The notes: generated from the sequence alone by a model not told the origin. A stretch of DNA of 56,442 nucleotides from Candidatus Burarchaeum australiense (GCA_902386535.1 CABMJK010000024.1:1-56442), one strand, 5' to 3'. Counted from the stretch's first letter, positions 25,109 through 34,735 are shown. Numbers and translations are program-made.

Positions 25109-25825
25109 TTACGGCGGAAGGATGCCGAACATCATTTGATTGGCCTTCTTGTAGGACTCGAGCGTGCCGATGTCGAGCCAATACTTCGGCTTGTAGATGT
25201 AACCCGCCAGCCTGCCCTGCTCCGCAAGGCGCGGGAAAATCGATTCCTCTACCTTCACCTTCCTCTGCGGTATCTGCTCTATTTCCTCGCGCTCCAGGAC
25301 GTAATAGCCGGCGTTCGCGAGGTTGGACTTCAGGGGCGAGCTCGGTTTTTCCACGAACTTCTTCACCCTGTCGCCGTCCATTATCGCGATGCCGAAGCGG
25401 CTGGCCTCGCTTGCAGGCACGTTGAAGAGCGCCACCGTGCCGCCCGCCCCGGCCTTGCGGTGGAAGTTCACCAGAGAGTTCACGTTTATGTTCGTCACGT
25501 TGTCCCCGTAGGCGACCACGACCTGGCCCCGGATGTCCTTTTCGACCGCAATCGAGCGCAGGTCGCCGCCCGTGTCCCAGGCAAGGGTCATCACGGGCTC
25601 GATTTTCACGCTGTCGCGCGGGGTGTGCTCGAGGTAGCTCTTTATCATTTCCTGCATGTGCGAGACCGCAACGTAGATGGTGTCGATTTCCGGGCAGGTG
25701 AGGAGATTGTCTATCACGTAGTCGATTACGGGCCGGCCCGCTACCGGGAGAAGGGGCTTTGGTATTGCATAGGTCAGGGGCTTCAGCCTCTCGCCCTTGC
25801 CTGCTGCCAAGATGACTGCTTTCAT
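25109..25825 (-). CDS. Sugar-1-phosphate nucleotidyltransferase
   Basis: A 238-residue NTP-transferase with intact signature LAAGKGERLKPLTYAIPKPL (residues 6-25), AYGDNVTNIN metal-binding Asp, and FVEKPSSP. It lacks a C-terminal hexapeptide domain. It likely activates a hexose-1-phosphate for one of the dehydratases or epimerases nearby (for example the convergent RfbG-like enzyme). Nucleotide specificity (UTP, CTP, dTTP or GTP) is undetermined. It follows the SDR gene by 4 nt. Confidence 0.85.
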   Translation of the reverse strand: MKAVILAAGKGERLKPLTYAIPKPLLPVAGRPVIDYVIDNLLTCPEIDTIYVAVSHMQEMIKSYLEHTPRDSVKIEPVMTLAWDTGGDLRSIAVEKDIRGQVVVAYGDNVTNINVNSLVNFHRKAGAGGTVALFNVPASEASRFGIAIMDGDRVKKFVEKPSSPLKSNLANAGYYVLEREEIEQIPQRKVKVEESIFPRLAEQGRLAGYIYKPKYWLDIGTLESYKKANQMMFGILPP

Positions 25826-25829
25826 ACGA

Positions 25830-26825
25830 TCACGCTGATTTTCTTCCGTTGCCCGAATACCAGCTATAGGTAAGCCGCAGTCCGCGCTCGGGCGGGACTT
25901 TCGGCTTCCAGTGCAGGAACTTCCACGCCTTCTCCATGGAAGGCACGCGCCTGCGGATGTCCTCGTAGCTCCTGCCGTAGAATTGCTCGTAAGGAATTAA
26001 TCTCGGTGCGAGCTGCTTTTTCGAGCGCGAGTTGGCGAGCGAGCAGATTGTGTTGGCGAGCGAGAGAATCGTCGTCTCCTTCGTGTTTCCTATGTTTATT
26101 ACCTGGCCCTCTGCGCGCCTGCCGCGCATGGCCGCGAATGTGCCGTCAACGGTGTCTGTGATGAATGTGAAGCAGCGCGTCTGCCTGCCATCGCCATGCA
26201 CGAGAGGCTGCTGGCCTGCGAGCGCACGGCGCATGAAAATCCCGACCACGCCGGCATAATCATTGCCCAGCGCGCGCGGGCCGTAGGAATTGAAGTAGCG
26301 GAGTATGGCGACCGGCAGGCCGTGCTGCTTGCGATAGGCAAGGCAGAGGTGCTCGTCAAACGCCTTGCTCGTGGAATAGCACCAGCGGTCAACGCTCGTC
26401 GCGCCCAGGAGTCTTTCGCCGTCCTCGCGCAGGGGCAGGGCCGTGCTCCGACCATAGACCTCGCTCGTGGATGCGAACACGACTTTCGCGTCCTGCCTTC
26501 TCGCCTCCTCGAGCACGTTGGACGTGCCGGCGGTATTCACATGTAGGACGCGGAGGGGGTTGGTGACGTAGTGCTTTACGCCGACAACAGCGGCCATGTG
26601 CAGGATTACGTCCGCGCCTGCGCAGGCCTTGCGCATCGTGGCCGCATTGCAGACGTCGCCGCGCATGAACCTGAAGTTCCGCTTGCCCGCGTGCGAGCGC
26701 ACGTTCGCGAGCTTGCCCGTGCTAAGGTCGTCAATGACAACGACTTCATTCCCGCGCTCGGCCATGAGCCGGTCCACCAAGTGCGAACCGATGTAGCCTG
26801 CGCCGCCGGTTACGAGATATTTCAT
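25830..26825 (-). CDS. SDR nucleotide-sugar epimerase/UDP-glucuronate decarboxylase-like
   Basis: A 331-residue extended SDR with GGAGYIGSH (residues 7-15), VIDDLSTG, HMAAVVGVKHYV, FASTSEVYGRS and YSTSKAFDE (catalytic YxxxK). The ADVIL and DTVDG segments are family-typical. It lies directly downstream of UDP-glucose dehydrogenase (12 nt), so a UDP-glucuronate-consuming role (decarboxylase or 4-epimerase) is plausible. GalE-type activity is the alternative. Start at the ATG at 26825, where homology begins. Confidence 0.83.
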   Translation of the reverse strand: MKYLVTGGAGYIGSHLVDRLMAERGNEVVVIDDLSTGKLANVRSHAGKRNFRFMRGDVCNAATMRKACAGADVILHMAAVVGVKHYVTNPLRVLHVNTAGTSNVLEEARRQDAKVVFASTSEVYGRSTALPLREDGERLLGATSVDRWCYSTSKAFDEHLCLAYRKQHGLPVAILRYFNSYGPRALGNDYAGVVGIFMRRALAGQQPLVHGDGRQTRCFTFITDTVDGTFAAMRGRRAEGQVINIGNTKETTILSLANTICSLANSRSKKQLAPRLIPYEQFYGRSYEDIRRRVPSMEKAWKFLHWKPKVPPERGLRLTYSWYSGNGRKSA

Positions 26826-26836
26826 GTGTATCAGAC

Positions 26837-28162
26837 TCAAGCCCTTCCTATGCCGAGATACTTGAAGCCCGCCTTTTTTAACGCCTTCTTGTCGAGAACC
26901 TGGCGGCCCTCGACGACGAGGCGGCCGCGCATGTATTTGAAGGCCGAGAGCGGAATCTTGCCGAAAGACTTCCACTCGGTCACGAGCGCGCACGCATCCG
27001 CATCCTTCAGGGCCTCTTTCGGGGAGTTGGCGTAGAGTATGGCGCCGCCGAGCTCGCGCCGCGCATTCTCGGCCGCCTTCGGGTCATAGGCAACCACGAG
27101 CGCACCTTTTTTCACCAAAGCCCGGGCCACCTTGATTGCGGCCGAGTCCCGTATGTCGTCGGTCTCGTCCTTGAAGGCAAGGCCCAGCAGCGCAATGCGC
27201 TTGCCGCTGAGCGAGCCGAGGCCGCGCTCGAGCAGGTCGACAACGCGGAAGGGCTGGAGCTCGTTCACGCCCATCACCGCGTCCAGGATGGCAGTCCGCG
27301 AGCCCCGCTTCTTGGCCTCGTAGATGAGCGAACTCACGTCCTTCTTGAAGCACGAGCCGCCGAAGCCCGCGCCCGCGTTCAGGAAAGCGCGGCCTATGCG
27401 CCGGTCATAGCCCATGCCGTCGGCCACTTCGTAAACGTCGATTCCGAACTGCTCGCACATGTTCGCGAGCTCGTTGGCAAAGGAAATTTTAGTTGCGAGG
27501 AAGGAGTTGCTGGCGTATTTTATCATTTCGGCGGTGCGCAGGCCCGTTTTGATTAGCGGCACCTTCACGCCGGCATAGAGCCGCCCGACTGCGTCCACGT
27601 CCTTGCGTTCGTTGCCGCCCACCACGATGCGGTCGGGCTGCAGGAAATCATTGACCGCACTGCCCTCGCGCAGGAACTCGGGGTTCATGCACATGCCGAA
27701 ATCCGGCGCGGCCGCCTCGCGCAGGAGCTGGTCCAGCGATTCGCTCGTGCCAGGAGGCACAGTGCTCTTCACAATCACGACGTGTCTTTTCTTTGCCTTG
27801 GATTTCCTGCTGTTAACGTGTTTGTCATGCAATGCCTTGCCGAGTTCCGAGGCCGCGCGCCGGATGATGGACAGGTCGGTGGAACCATCTTCAGCTGAGG
27901 GCGTGCCCACGCACAGGAAAGAGAAGTCCGCCTGCGTGACCGCCTCCGACAGCGAGGTCGTGGCAACCAGCGCATGGCGCTTCAGGCTGCGCTTGAGCAG
28001 CTCGTCAAGGCCCGGCTCGTAGATGGGCGACTTGCCCGCATTTATGAGCGCTACCTTGCGGTCGTCCAGGTCAACGCACCAGACGCGGTGGCCGAGTTCG
28101 GCAAAGCAGGCGCCAGTGACCAGCCCGACATAGCCCGTGCCGACCACGCACAAATCAGCCAT
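26837..28162 (-). CDS. ugd: UDP-glucose 6-dehydrogenase
   Basis: A 441-residue UDP-Glc/GDP-Man dehydrogenase. It has VVGTGYVGLVTGACFAELG (N-terminal Rossmann), FLCVGTPSAEDGS, VKSTVPPGT, MNPEFLREG and the catalytic-cysteine motif GAGFGGSCFKKDV, then LLGLAFKDETDDIRDS opening the C-terminal domain. It oxidises UDP-glucose to UDP-glucuronate with two NAD+. Uronic acids are common in archaeal N-glycans. The ATG at 28162 lies about 25 nt from a TATAAAAG element on the minus strand. A start at 28171 is possible. Confidence 0.92.
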   Translation of the reverse strand: MADLCVVGTGYVGLVTGACFAELGHRVWCVDLDDRKVALINAGKSPIYEPGLDELLKRSLKRHALVATTSLSEAVTQADFSFLCVGTPSAEDGSTDLSIIRRAASELGKALHDKHVNSRKSKAKKRHVVIVKSTVPPGTSESLDQLLREAAAPDFGMCMNPEFLREGSAVNDFLQPDRIVVGGNERKDVDAVGRLYAGVKVPLIKTGLRTAEMIKYASNSFLATKISFANELANMCEQFGIDVYEVADGMGYDRRIGRAFLNAGAGFGGSCFKKDVSSLIYEAKKRGSRTAILDAVMGVNELQPFRVVDLLERGLGSLSGKRIALLGLAFKDETDDIRDSAAIKVARALVKKGALVVAYDPKAAENARRELGGAILYANSPKEALKDADACALVTEWKSFGKIPLSAFKYMRGRLVVEGRQVLDKKALKKAGFKYLGIGRA

Positions 28163-28182
28163 GCAGGGCATTTGTGCAATCG

Positions 28183-28199
28183 CTTTTATATCTATATTC
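28183..28199. promoter_or_regulatory. Divergent TATA region (ugd / membrane GT2)
   Basis: CTTTTATATCTATATTC contains TATAAAAG on the minus strand, centred about 25 nt from the ugd ATG, and TTTATAT on the plus strand, centred about 28 nt from the ATG at 28215. Both spacings suit archaeal leaderless promoters. Confidence 0.55.
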
Positions 28200-28214
28200 A
28201 GATAAGCACGGGCC

Positions 28215-29219
28215 ATGGGAAAACCGGCACTTTACGCAGTTACCCTTTTCGGGATTTCGGTCGCCATCGTCTTAGTTTCGGCAATAATTTTTTTCCTGAT
28301 GCCCAATACGGAATATAGCCGCGGTGCACAGGTTTGGCAGGATGCCGCCAGCTGGCTTGCGGTCTTTGCAGTCGCAATAATCTTCCTCGACTTCGCCTTT
28401 CTCTCGCACTGGGGCAGGGCCAAGCGCACGGTCAGATACGACCCGATTGAGAACCCGAAGGTCACGGTGTGCATGCCAGCCTACAACGAGGCCAGCGTGA
28501 TTGGCAGGGCTGTGAGCGAGTTCAGGAAAGCCGGGATTCCGAATTTGAGCGAGGTCGTCGTGCGCGTGGCATATCCCACGACCGACGATACCGCGGCAAT
28601 CGCCAAGAAGGCTGGGGCGCGCATCGTGATGGGAAAAGCGGATGAGCACGGCTACGGCTATGCGTGCATGCACGCGCTTGCCGAGGCTGCGAAAGGGCCG
28701 GGCGGAGAGGAAGGCGGCGTGAAAGGCGGTGCTGCCGGCCGGGCAAAAGGAAAACCAGATGTCGTGATTCTGTGCGAGGGCGACGGCACGTTCAGCGCAG
28801 TAGACGCCAAGAAGCTGCTGGCCTACATCGAGAATGCCGACATGGTCGTGGGCACGAGGACAGTGGTCGAGGTGCTCGACCCGGACTCGCAGGTCGACTG
28901 GTTCATAAACTGGGGCAACAAGTTCATCGCAAGGATGCTGCAGATGCGCTATTGGGGCAGGGTGAGGCTCAGCGACGTGGGCTGCACATACCGGGCCATA
29001 AGGCGCGACGCGCTCGAGCGCCTGATGCCGAAGCTGCACGACGGCGGGAACACGTTCTCGCTGCACATGCTGCTCGTGGCCCTGGACAACGGCCTGACGC
29101 TGCTCGAGGTGCCCGTGACCTTCAGGCAGAGGGTCGGGGAAAGCAAGGGCGTGGGGAACGCGAAGGTGAAGGGCTTTCTGGTCGGCCTGAGGATGCTGTG
29201 GAGCATATTCATGCACTAG
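28215..29219 (+). CDS. Membrane-anchored GT2 glycosyltransferase
   Basis: A 334-residue protein with two N-terminal TM helices (about 5-27 and 43-63). A GT2 domain follows: KVTVCMPAYNEASVIGRAV, then a non-canonical strand VVVRVAYPTTDD. The metal triad is DGD in LCEGDGTFS. A Gly/Lys-rich insert (about residues 158-177) interrupts the fold before PDVVILCEGDG. SDVGCTYRAIRRD and the basic end resemble polyprenyl-phosphate glycosyltransferases. It may load a polyprenyl phosphate for the GT-C protein encoded 10 nt downstream. Confidence 0.82.
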   Translation: MGKPALYAVTLFGISVAIVLVSAIIFFLMPNTEYSRGAQVWQDAASWLAVFAVAIIFLDFAFLSHWGRAKRTVRYDPIENPKVTVCMPAYNEASVIGRAVSEFRKAGIPNLSEVVVRVAYPTTDDTAAIAKKAGARIVMGKADEHGYGYACMHALAEAAKGPGGEEGGVKGGAAGRAKGKPDVVILCEGDGTFSAVDAKKLLAYIENADMVVGTRTVVEVLDPDSQVDWFINWGNKFIARMLQMRYWGRVRLSDVGCTYRAIRRDALERLMPKLHDGGNTFSLHMLLVALDNGLTLLEVPVTFRQRVGESKGVGNAKVKGFLVGLRMLWSIFMH

Positions 29220-29229
29220 GTGCTGGCTG

Positions 29230-30882
29230 ATGGACTGGGACAGACGAGAACTCGTTGTAGTTTTTGCAATCCTGCTGATCGCGCTCTTCCTGCGCCTGCA
29301 GGACATCGACAGGCCGCTTTACGGCGATGAGGCGGACTGGTACAAGAGCGCGCTCATCATAGTGGACGGAAACCAGCAGTGGCAGAACACGTTCATACCC
29401 GACAGCCCGCCGCTGGGCAAGGCGATTTTCGTTTCCTTCTATTCTCTCGACGTGAAGAACGTGCGCTACGTGCCGCTGCTGTTCGCCATGGCCTCGCTGG
29501 TGGTGGCCTACCTGCTGGCACGGGAATATTTCGGGAAGCCGAGCGCGCTTTTCGGCCTCGCGATTCTCGCGGTCTCGGTTTACGGGGTTTTGGGCGCGCA
29601 GCAGGTCGACCGCGATGGCGGGATGCTGGCCTTCACCGCGATGCTGACTTTCTATAGTTATCTGAAATATGCCGGTTCTAGAGACTCGGGTGCAGGTGCC
29701 GGCAAGCGAAGCGGGGGTTGGCTTCTGCTGACCAGCCTCTCCTTCATCGCCTCGGTGCTCCTGCGGCTGAACATGGTCATGCTGGTCGTGCCGATTTTCG
29801 CGCTCGAATACGTGAACGGGAAAAACAAAACGAAAAAAACAGGCAAGGCCGCGCTTTGGGCGCTGGAAAGGCTCGTTCCTTTCGCAATCGCATTTGCAGT
29901 CGCGCTCGTGCTTTGGCTTTTGCTCGACAGCGCGCTCGGCCTGCCCACGATGGCAAGAACTTTCGACCATTACTTCTCTTATGCGACGAGCGCGAACCAG
30001 GACTTGACCTCCAGGCTCCTGAGAACCGTGGTTTCCGCCGGCCGCGTGATTGCAAGGCTCACGGCACCCCTGGCGCTCGCACTCTGGTTCAGTGCATGGT
30101 GGTTCTGGACGAGAAGGAAGGAGCTGGGCAAGGAAGAGAGGAACCTGCTCGTGGTCCTGTTTGCCTGGATGGGGCTCGGGGTGCTGCAGACACTGCTCGT
30201 CACGCAGGGCAACGTGCCCGCCTACTTTGCATCCATGTTCCCGGCAGTCGCGCTCGTGGTAGGCCACTTCTGCGCCAAGGCGAGGCCATTCGGTCTTGCA
30301 CAGCTTGCGGCAGCCGCGGGCGCGGTGCTAGCCTATTGCGCATTGCTCATGCAGCTGGATTTCAACGAGGTCAACCTGCTGCTCCTGCCGGCCGCGGGCC
30401 TGGGCGCGTTCGTGCTCGCCGCGCTGTATTGGCTGCTTGACCGGAACCTGGCAAGGGTCACGGTCGTGCTCGTGGTGATGTCGCTGTTCGCCTCCGCATT
30501 CATGCTCACTGGCTTCCGCACTTACGACATGCTACGCTCTCAGGCAGTGGCAGATGCCTCAACCTACCTCAACTCCGTGGGTGCGCAGAAAATAGCGGAG
30601 TCGCAGGAGAGGACCCTGGACCTCTACGCAAGCGGCGGGGTGGTCCAGTACGATGCGGGGAAGTGCGTGAAAATGGATGGCAGGCCGTGCGGCCCGGAGG
30701 ACAGCACGTTCCCAGCAGGATTTTACGTGGTGGATTTCCCGCTCCGGCCGCTGAACCTAGACCCGGCCATTGGCGCGCGGTTCAGGTTCAACCTTTTCGA
30801 CAAGAGCGGCGTGGAGGGATGCGAGCTTGCGAGGACTTACGTTGTGAACGAGATTGTCGTGAGCGAATTCTACAAATGCTGA
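29230..30882 (+). CDS. GT-C membrane glycosyltransferase (GT39/ArnT-like)
   Basis: A 550-residue polytopic protein with about 12 TM helices. The first external loop holds the catalytic acidic motif PLYGDEADWY (about residues 27-36), typical of the PMT/ArnT family, then DSPPLGKAIFVS. The C-terminal ~110 residues are soluble and contain Cys pairs. It would transfer a sugar from a lipid-phosphate donor outside the cell. Its neighbour upstream is a GT2 that could make the donor. Confidence 0.83.
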   Translation: MDWDRRELVVVFAILLIALFLRLQDIDRPLYGDEADWYKSALIIVDGNQQWQNTFIPDSPPLGKAIFVSFYSLDVKNVRYVPLLFAMASLVVAYLLAREYFGKPSALFGLAILAVSVYGVLGAQQVDRDGGMLAFTAMLTFYSYLKYAGSRDSGAGAGKRSGGWLLLTSLSFIASVLLRLNMVMLVVPIFALEYVNGKNKTKKTGKAALWALERLVPFAIAFAVALVLWLLLDSALGLPTMARTFDHYFSYATSANQDLTSRLLRTVVSAGRVIARLTAPLALALWFSAWWFWTRRKELGKEERNLLVVLFAWMGLGVLQTLLVTQGNVPAYFASMFPAVALVVGHFCAKARPFGLAQLAAAAGAVLAYCALLMQLDFNEVNLLLLPAAGLGAFVLAALYWLLDRNLARVTVVLVVMSLFASAFMLTGFRTYDMLRSQAVADASTYLNSVGAQKIAESQERTLDLYASGGVVQYDAGKCVKMDGRPCGPEDSTFPAGFYVVDFPLRPLNLDPAIGARFRFNLFDKSGVEGCELARTYVVNEIVVSEFYKC

Positions 30883-30966
30883 TGGCTTTCGCAATGCTAA
30901 TGGTTAATAAGCGGGCAAGAAGGAGAGAAAGCGTTGCAGGAATGAGGTGCGCAAGAGGGAAAACAT

Positions 30967-31947
30967 ATGAAAATCCTTGTGACCGGCGCCGCGGGCTTCA
31001 TCGGTTCCCATCTGGTCGAGGCGCTTTTGGCGCGCCCGCTTTCTGCAGGGGCAGAAAGGGGCCCCTTTCCCGAAGGGAAAGAGGGCGGGCACGAGGTTGT
31101 GGGCTATGACAACCTGTGCTCCGGCAGGATGGAAAATCTGGCGGACGCGAGCAGGAGCAAACGTTTCTCCTTCATAAAAGGCGACATACTGGATCCTTCC
31201 AAACTGGTGCCTGCCTGCAAGGGCGTCGAGCGCATCTATCATCTGGCCGCAGACCCGCTGGTGAAGGAGAGCGCGGAAAATCCGGCCAACTCCTTTGAGC
31301 AGAACGTTGTCGGAACTTTCCGGGTGCTCGAGGCGGCGCGGCTGAAGGGCGCCAAGAGTTTCGTGCTGACTTCCAGCTCCACGGTTTACGGGGATGCAAA
31401 GGAGATTCCGACCCCGGAAACCGCACCGCTCGAGCCCGTAAGCAACTATGGCGCGAGCAAGCTGGCGGGCGAGCACTACTGCGCAGCCTATGCGCACACC
31501 TACGGCATCCGCGCTACCGCGGTCAGGTATGCCAACATTTTCGGCGAGAGGAGTGGGCACGGCGTGATGCGCGACTTCTACTTCAAGCTAAAGCGCAACC
31601 CGAAGGAGCTCGAAATCCTTGGCAATGGGAAGCAGGACAAGTCATACCTCTACGTGGAAGACGCCATCGAGGCCACGCTCCTCGCGGTCGAGAGGCAGAA
31701 GCTCGCATTTGACGCGTTCAACATCGGCAGCAGGGAGAAGCACAAGGTGGATGAGATTGCGCTGCTGATTGCGGGCATCATGCGCGCGAAGCCGAAGCTC
31801 GCGCACGGCGGCGGGGCGCGGGGCTGGGCCGGCGATGTGCCAATCATGCTTTTATCGACGAAGAAAATCGAGAGGCTGGGCTGGAGGCCGAAAGTGAAAT
31901 TCGAGGATGGCGTGAAGCGCTATTTGGACTGGCTTGCCGCTAATTAG
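30967..31947 (+). CDS. SDR UDP-sugar 4-epimerase (GalE/WbpP-like)
   Basis: A 326-residue SDR with GAAGFIGSH at residues 7-15, VVGYDNLCSG, YHLAADPLV, LTSSSTVYGDA and YGASKLAGEHY (YxxxK). It is intact except for an extra ~18-residue loop near residue 25 (PLSAGAERG...KEGG) between the first helix and second strand. That loop is encoded by hairpin DNA at 31035-31091, and its arms match a palindrome beside the tRNA gene. The epimerase probably interconverts UDP-Glc/Gal or HexNAc forms. It converges on aglB. Confidence 0.87.
   Translation: MKILVTGAAGFIGSHLVEALLARPLSAGAERGPFPEGKEGGHEVVGYDNLCSGRMENLADASRSKRFSFIKGDILDPSKLVPACKGVERIYHLAADPLVKESAENPANSFEQNVVGTFRVLEAARLKGAKSFVLTSSSTVYGDAKEIPTPETAPLEPVSNYGASKLAGEHYCAAYAHTYGIRATAVRYANIFGERSGHGVMRDFYFKLKRNPKELEILGNGKQDKSYLYVEDAIEATLLAVERQKLAFDAFNIGSREKHKVDEIALLIAGIMRAKPKLAHGGGARGWAGDVPIMLLSTKKIERLGWRPKVKFEDGVKRYLDWLAAN
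31035..31091. repeat. Palindromic insertion inside the epimerase gene
   Basis: Two adjacent hairpins. The first has arms CCCGCTTTCT (31035-31044) and AGAAAGGGGC (31053-31062). The second is CTTTCCC-GA-GGGAAAG-like (about 31065-31081). The first pair of arms is identical in sequence to those of the hairpin at 38883-38912 read on the opposite strand; only the loop differs. The segment stays in frame and encodes a surface loop. Confidence 0.7.
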
Positions 31948-31957
31948 TTGCCAGCTC

Positions 31958-34693
31958 CTAATCCTTCAGCTTGTAGATTCGCACCGGCAGCGAGGCTCCG
32001 AACTGCGCGTTTTCAGCCTGATAGGGATAGACCTGCTCGAAGCCGTCGATGTGGCCAAGGAAGAAGCCCTGGTAGAAGACCGAGTCGTAGGCCAGGCCGG
32101 CCCTGTCCTCATAGCCCTGGCCCACCGGCGGGTAGATTACGAGGAATTGCTCGTAATTCCTGCCGTCGTTGAGCGTCGCCGACCCCTGGTCAAGAAGGAG
32201 GCCGCGGTTCTGCGTGCCGTTTTCCGCATAGGCCATTACGAGCTGGTTCTGCCCATTCTGGACGTAATTGCCCACGCAGTAGCCCGCAGGCCGTATGCTT
32301 GAGGCCGCACGTATGAGCGTGAAATTGGCCCCGCCAATGTTGCAAACGTCGGCCGGAGTGGGCTCGAGGGGCACGTAAACGCGTTCGAAGGAATGCTGGA
32401 CTTCGCAGGGCGACGTGCCGACCTGGTGCGGTATGAACTGCGTCTGGTTGTTCTGCACGCACGAAAGATAGACGAGCGCGCCCCACTTCCCGATGAGGTC
32501 CTGGTCCAGGAGCAGGTATTTCGCCTGGTGCTCGCGCATCCATGCGGCCGCGTTCGCGGGCGTGTTCGAAACCAGCAGGTCAGCCATCTGCAAATCCAGA
32601 TATGGATACTGGTGGTCGTTGCGCGTGACGGTCTTGCGCTGGCCGAAGAAGTTCGTCCAGTGCCCATAATCCCACCAGTGTATCACGCGGTCATTCTCGG
32701 GCACGTTGTTCCTTATCCAGTCCATGGGGTCCATCCACCATTGGGGTATGCGCGAGCAGTAGAGGTAATAGGCCTCGTTGAGCGCCGTAGCCCGCTCCCC
32801 GGACAGGAACTCGATTCCGTTCGACTGTATCACAGGGCTGAGCGCGTTGCAGTCCACTATCTGCTCGCCATTGGAAGTAGTATAGATGGCAGGATTCATG
32901 GATGCCTGCACCAAGAGAACCGACGGCCAGGCAGTAAGCAGCACGAGCGCACAGCCGATGGCGAATGCGCCGTTCTCGAAAAACGCCTTCCGCTTCTCGT
33001 CCTTGGTCGTCTCCTGCAGCAGGCGCACGAAGCCGGCGAGCAGGACCACGAAGCCGATTATCACCGCGGCCGCGAGCTGAAGCACGTATTTTATCTTGCC
33101 CAGGCCGACCCAGACCACGGGCAGCACCATGAATGCGAAGAGCAGGGAGTATTTCGAGTCGCGGTACCAGGCAAGATACAGTGCGGCCAGCGCAGGAAGC
33201 AGGAGCAAAATCATGCCGTTCTGGCCCGAGAGCAGGCCCGCGTCAAACAGCCACTTGAAAGGCGTGCCCAGGGGCCCGAGCGCGGCCACGAAATCATTTC
33301 CCGTGCCGCCCTCCTCTGCCACGGTGTTTGCAAGCGGGTCGTTGGGCACTGCCTGCGAGGCCGCGCTCTGCACGTAGCCAAGAACGGATTGACCGACCGC
33401 AGGTATTGGGCCTATCTGTGGGATGAACAGTGCGAGCACAGCAAGGCCGAGCAAAAGCGCCAGGTAATTGGTCTTGTCGGCTTCCAGGTCAACGAGCTTG
33501 GACAACTCTATCAGGTAGACTGGAAATAGCAGGACTTTTTCGTGCACCTGCCACTCGCGCTTGTGGCTGAGCTTGTCGGCGATGGCCCAGAGAGCGAAGT
33601 AGAAGTAAAGCGCGCCGATCAGAGGAATTATGTCCGTCGGAATGTAGGGCGAGGTGGCAAACAGTGAAAGCAGTATTTGGGCAGCCACGCCAAAGGCAAT
33701 GATGATCGCGTTCGTCTCCAGGAACTTCCAGCTCATCCTGCCCTTCAGGTAATCGATGATGCCCTGAACCGTTATGTAGCCGGCCATGAGCAGGTAGGCC
33801 TGCACATCGGATTTCGAGCCCAGCGTGAGCGAGGCCAGCGCAATTCCGGCCAAAATGGCCGCGCGCCGGTTTTGCCTGCTTATGGCAAGCACATAGGCGG
33901 CGTAGAAGAAGAAGGCGCCGAAGACGCCCCAGGGCGTCTGCTCCTGCTCGCCGGCAGCCAGCTTTTCTATCAGCCTGGGCGCAAAGGCAATCAGGCCTGC
34001 GGCTATGACGCCCATTTTACGCCCGTAGGGCTCGGCAAGAAGCAGGAAGGCAAAGAAAACAGTGGCAGCCGCGACCGCCGGCGGATAAATGCTCTGGGCA
34101 AAGTAGAGAGAGTAGAGGTCAAAGGGCTTGCCGCCGGAATAGATGGAATACCACTCGGCGCCCAGGTAGTTGGAAAGCGGAGGGACGCGGTGGGAGGTCG
34201 GGTTCGGATACCAGGCAAGGTCGTCGAACTGCGGAATCGCGCCCTGCTGCACTATGAACTGCGTGGCGCGCGTGTAGTAATACGGGTCGAACTCGTAGAA
34301 GTACGGGCCCGCGTTTGTCGGGAACGCGCTTTGCAGCCGGATGTAGAATGCGAAGAGCATGAAGAGAAGGACTATGACCCACTGCCAGTCCTTGCTCAAG
34401 CTGAACTTGAATTCGAGCGGAAACACTTTCTCGGTGAAGCAGAGCACGAGGCCCAGGATGCTGAGCAGCAGGGTGTTCAGCAGGAAAAGCTCGTAGGAAT
34501 ACAGGATGCCGAAGAAAGATTCAAACATGAGCAGGAAAGGAGGTATGATGAGGCCCAGCGCAAAGCCCACGCCCAGCGCCTCGGGCACGCCCATCTTCAG
34601 CTTTTTCAGCAGGGGCAGGGCGAGCAGGAAGCCAGGAATCAGGATGGAAAGTAACGCAGGTATGCCTGCAAATAGGAAGTCCTGAAAAGCCAT
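31958..34693 (-). CDS. aglB: Oligosaccharyltransferase STT3/AglB
   Basis: A 911-residue catalytic subunit for archaeal N-glycosylation. About 13 or more TM helices span the first ~580 residues, and a soluble C-terminal domain carries WWDYG at residues 673-677 (IHWWDYGHW). The first external loop has the acidic FYEFDPYYYTRAT motif, and GEQEQTPWG resembles the second acidic loop motif. The first ~105 residues form an extra N-terminal membrane module before the STT3 core. It transfers the lipid-linked glycan built by this locus to Asn-X-Ser/Thr of exported proteins. TATA lies about 35 nt upstream. Confidence 0.93.
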   Translation of the reverse strand: MAFQDFLFAGIPALLSILIPGFLLALPLLKKLKMGVPEALGVGFALGLIIPPFLLMFESFFGILYSYELFLLNTLLLSILGLVLCFTEKVFPLEFKFSLSKDWQWVIVLLFMLFAFYIRLQSAFPTNAGPYFYEFDPYYYTRATQFIVQQGAIPQFDDLAWYPNPTSHRVPPLSNYLGAEWYSIYSGGKPFDLYSLYFAQSIYPPAVAAATVFFAFLLLAEPYGRKMGVIAAGLIAFAPRLIEKLAAGEQEQTPWGVFGAFFFYAAYVLAISRQNRRAAILAGIALASLTLGSKSDVQAYLLMAGYITVQGIIDYLKGRMSWKFLETNAIIIAFGVAAQILLSLFATSPYIPTDIIPLIGALYFYFALWAIADKLSHKREWQVHEKVLLFPVYLIELSKLVDLEADKTNYLALLLGLAVLALFIPQIGPIPAVGQSVLGYVQSAASQAVPNDPLANTVAEEGGTGNDFVAALGPLGTPFKWLFDAGLLSGQNGMILLLLPALAALYLAWYRDSKYSLLFAFMVLPVVWVGLGKIKYVLQLAAAVIIGFVVLLAGFVRLLQETTKDEKRKAFFENGAFAIGCALVLLTAWPSVLLVQASMNPAIYTTSNGEQIVDCNALSPVIQSNGIEFLSGERATALNEAYYLYCSRIPQWWMDPMDWIRNNVPENDRVIHWWDYGHWTNFFGQRKTVTRNDHQYPYLDLQMADLLVSNTPANAAAWMREHQAKYLLLDQDLIGKWGALVYLSCVQNNQTQFIPHQVGTSPCEVQHSFERVYVPLEPTPADVCNIGGANFTLIRAASSIRPAGYCVGNYVQNGQNQLVMAYAENGTQNRGLLLDQGSATLNDGRNYEQFLVIYPPVGQGYEDRAGLAYDSVFYQGFFLGHIDGFEQVYPYQAENAQFGASLPVRIYKLKD

Positions 34694-34723
34694 CCTCTCA
34701 CTCAGGCGTATTTTCGCAGTAAA

Positions 34724-34735
34724 GTTATTAATAAC
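34724..34735. promoter_or_regulatory. Divergent TATA box (aglB / GGR-family gene)
   Basis: GTTATTAATAAC is a near-palindromic AT core. It is centred about 27 nt before the GTG at 34756 and about 35 nt from the aglB ATG at 34693. Confidence 0.55.
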
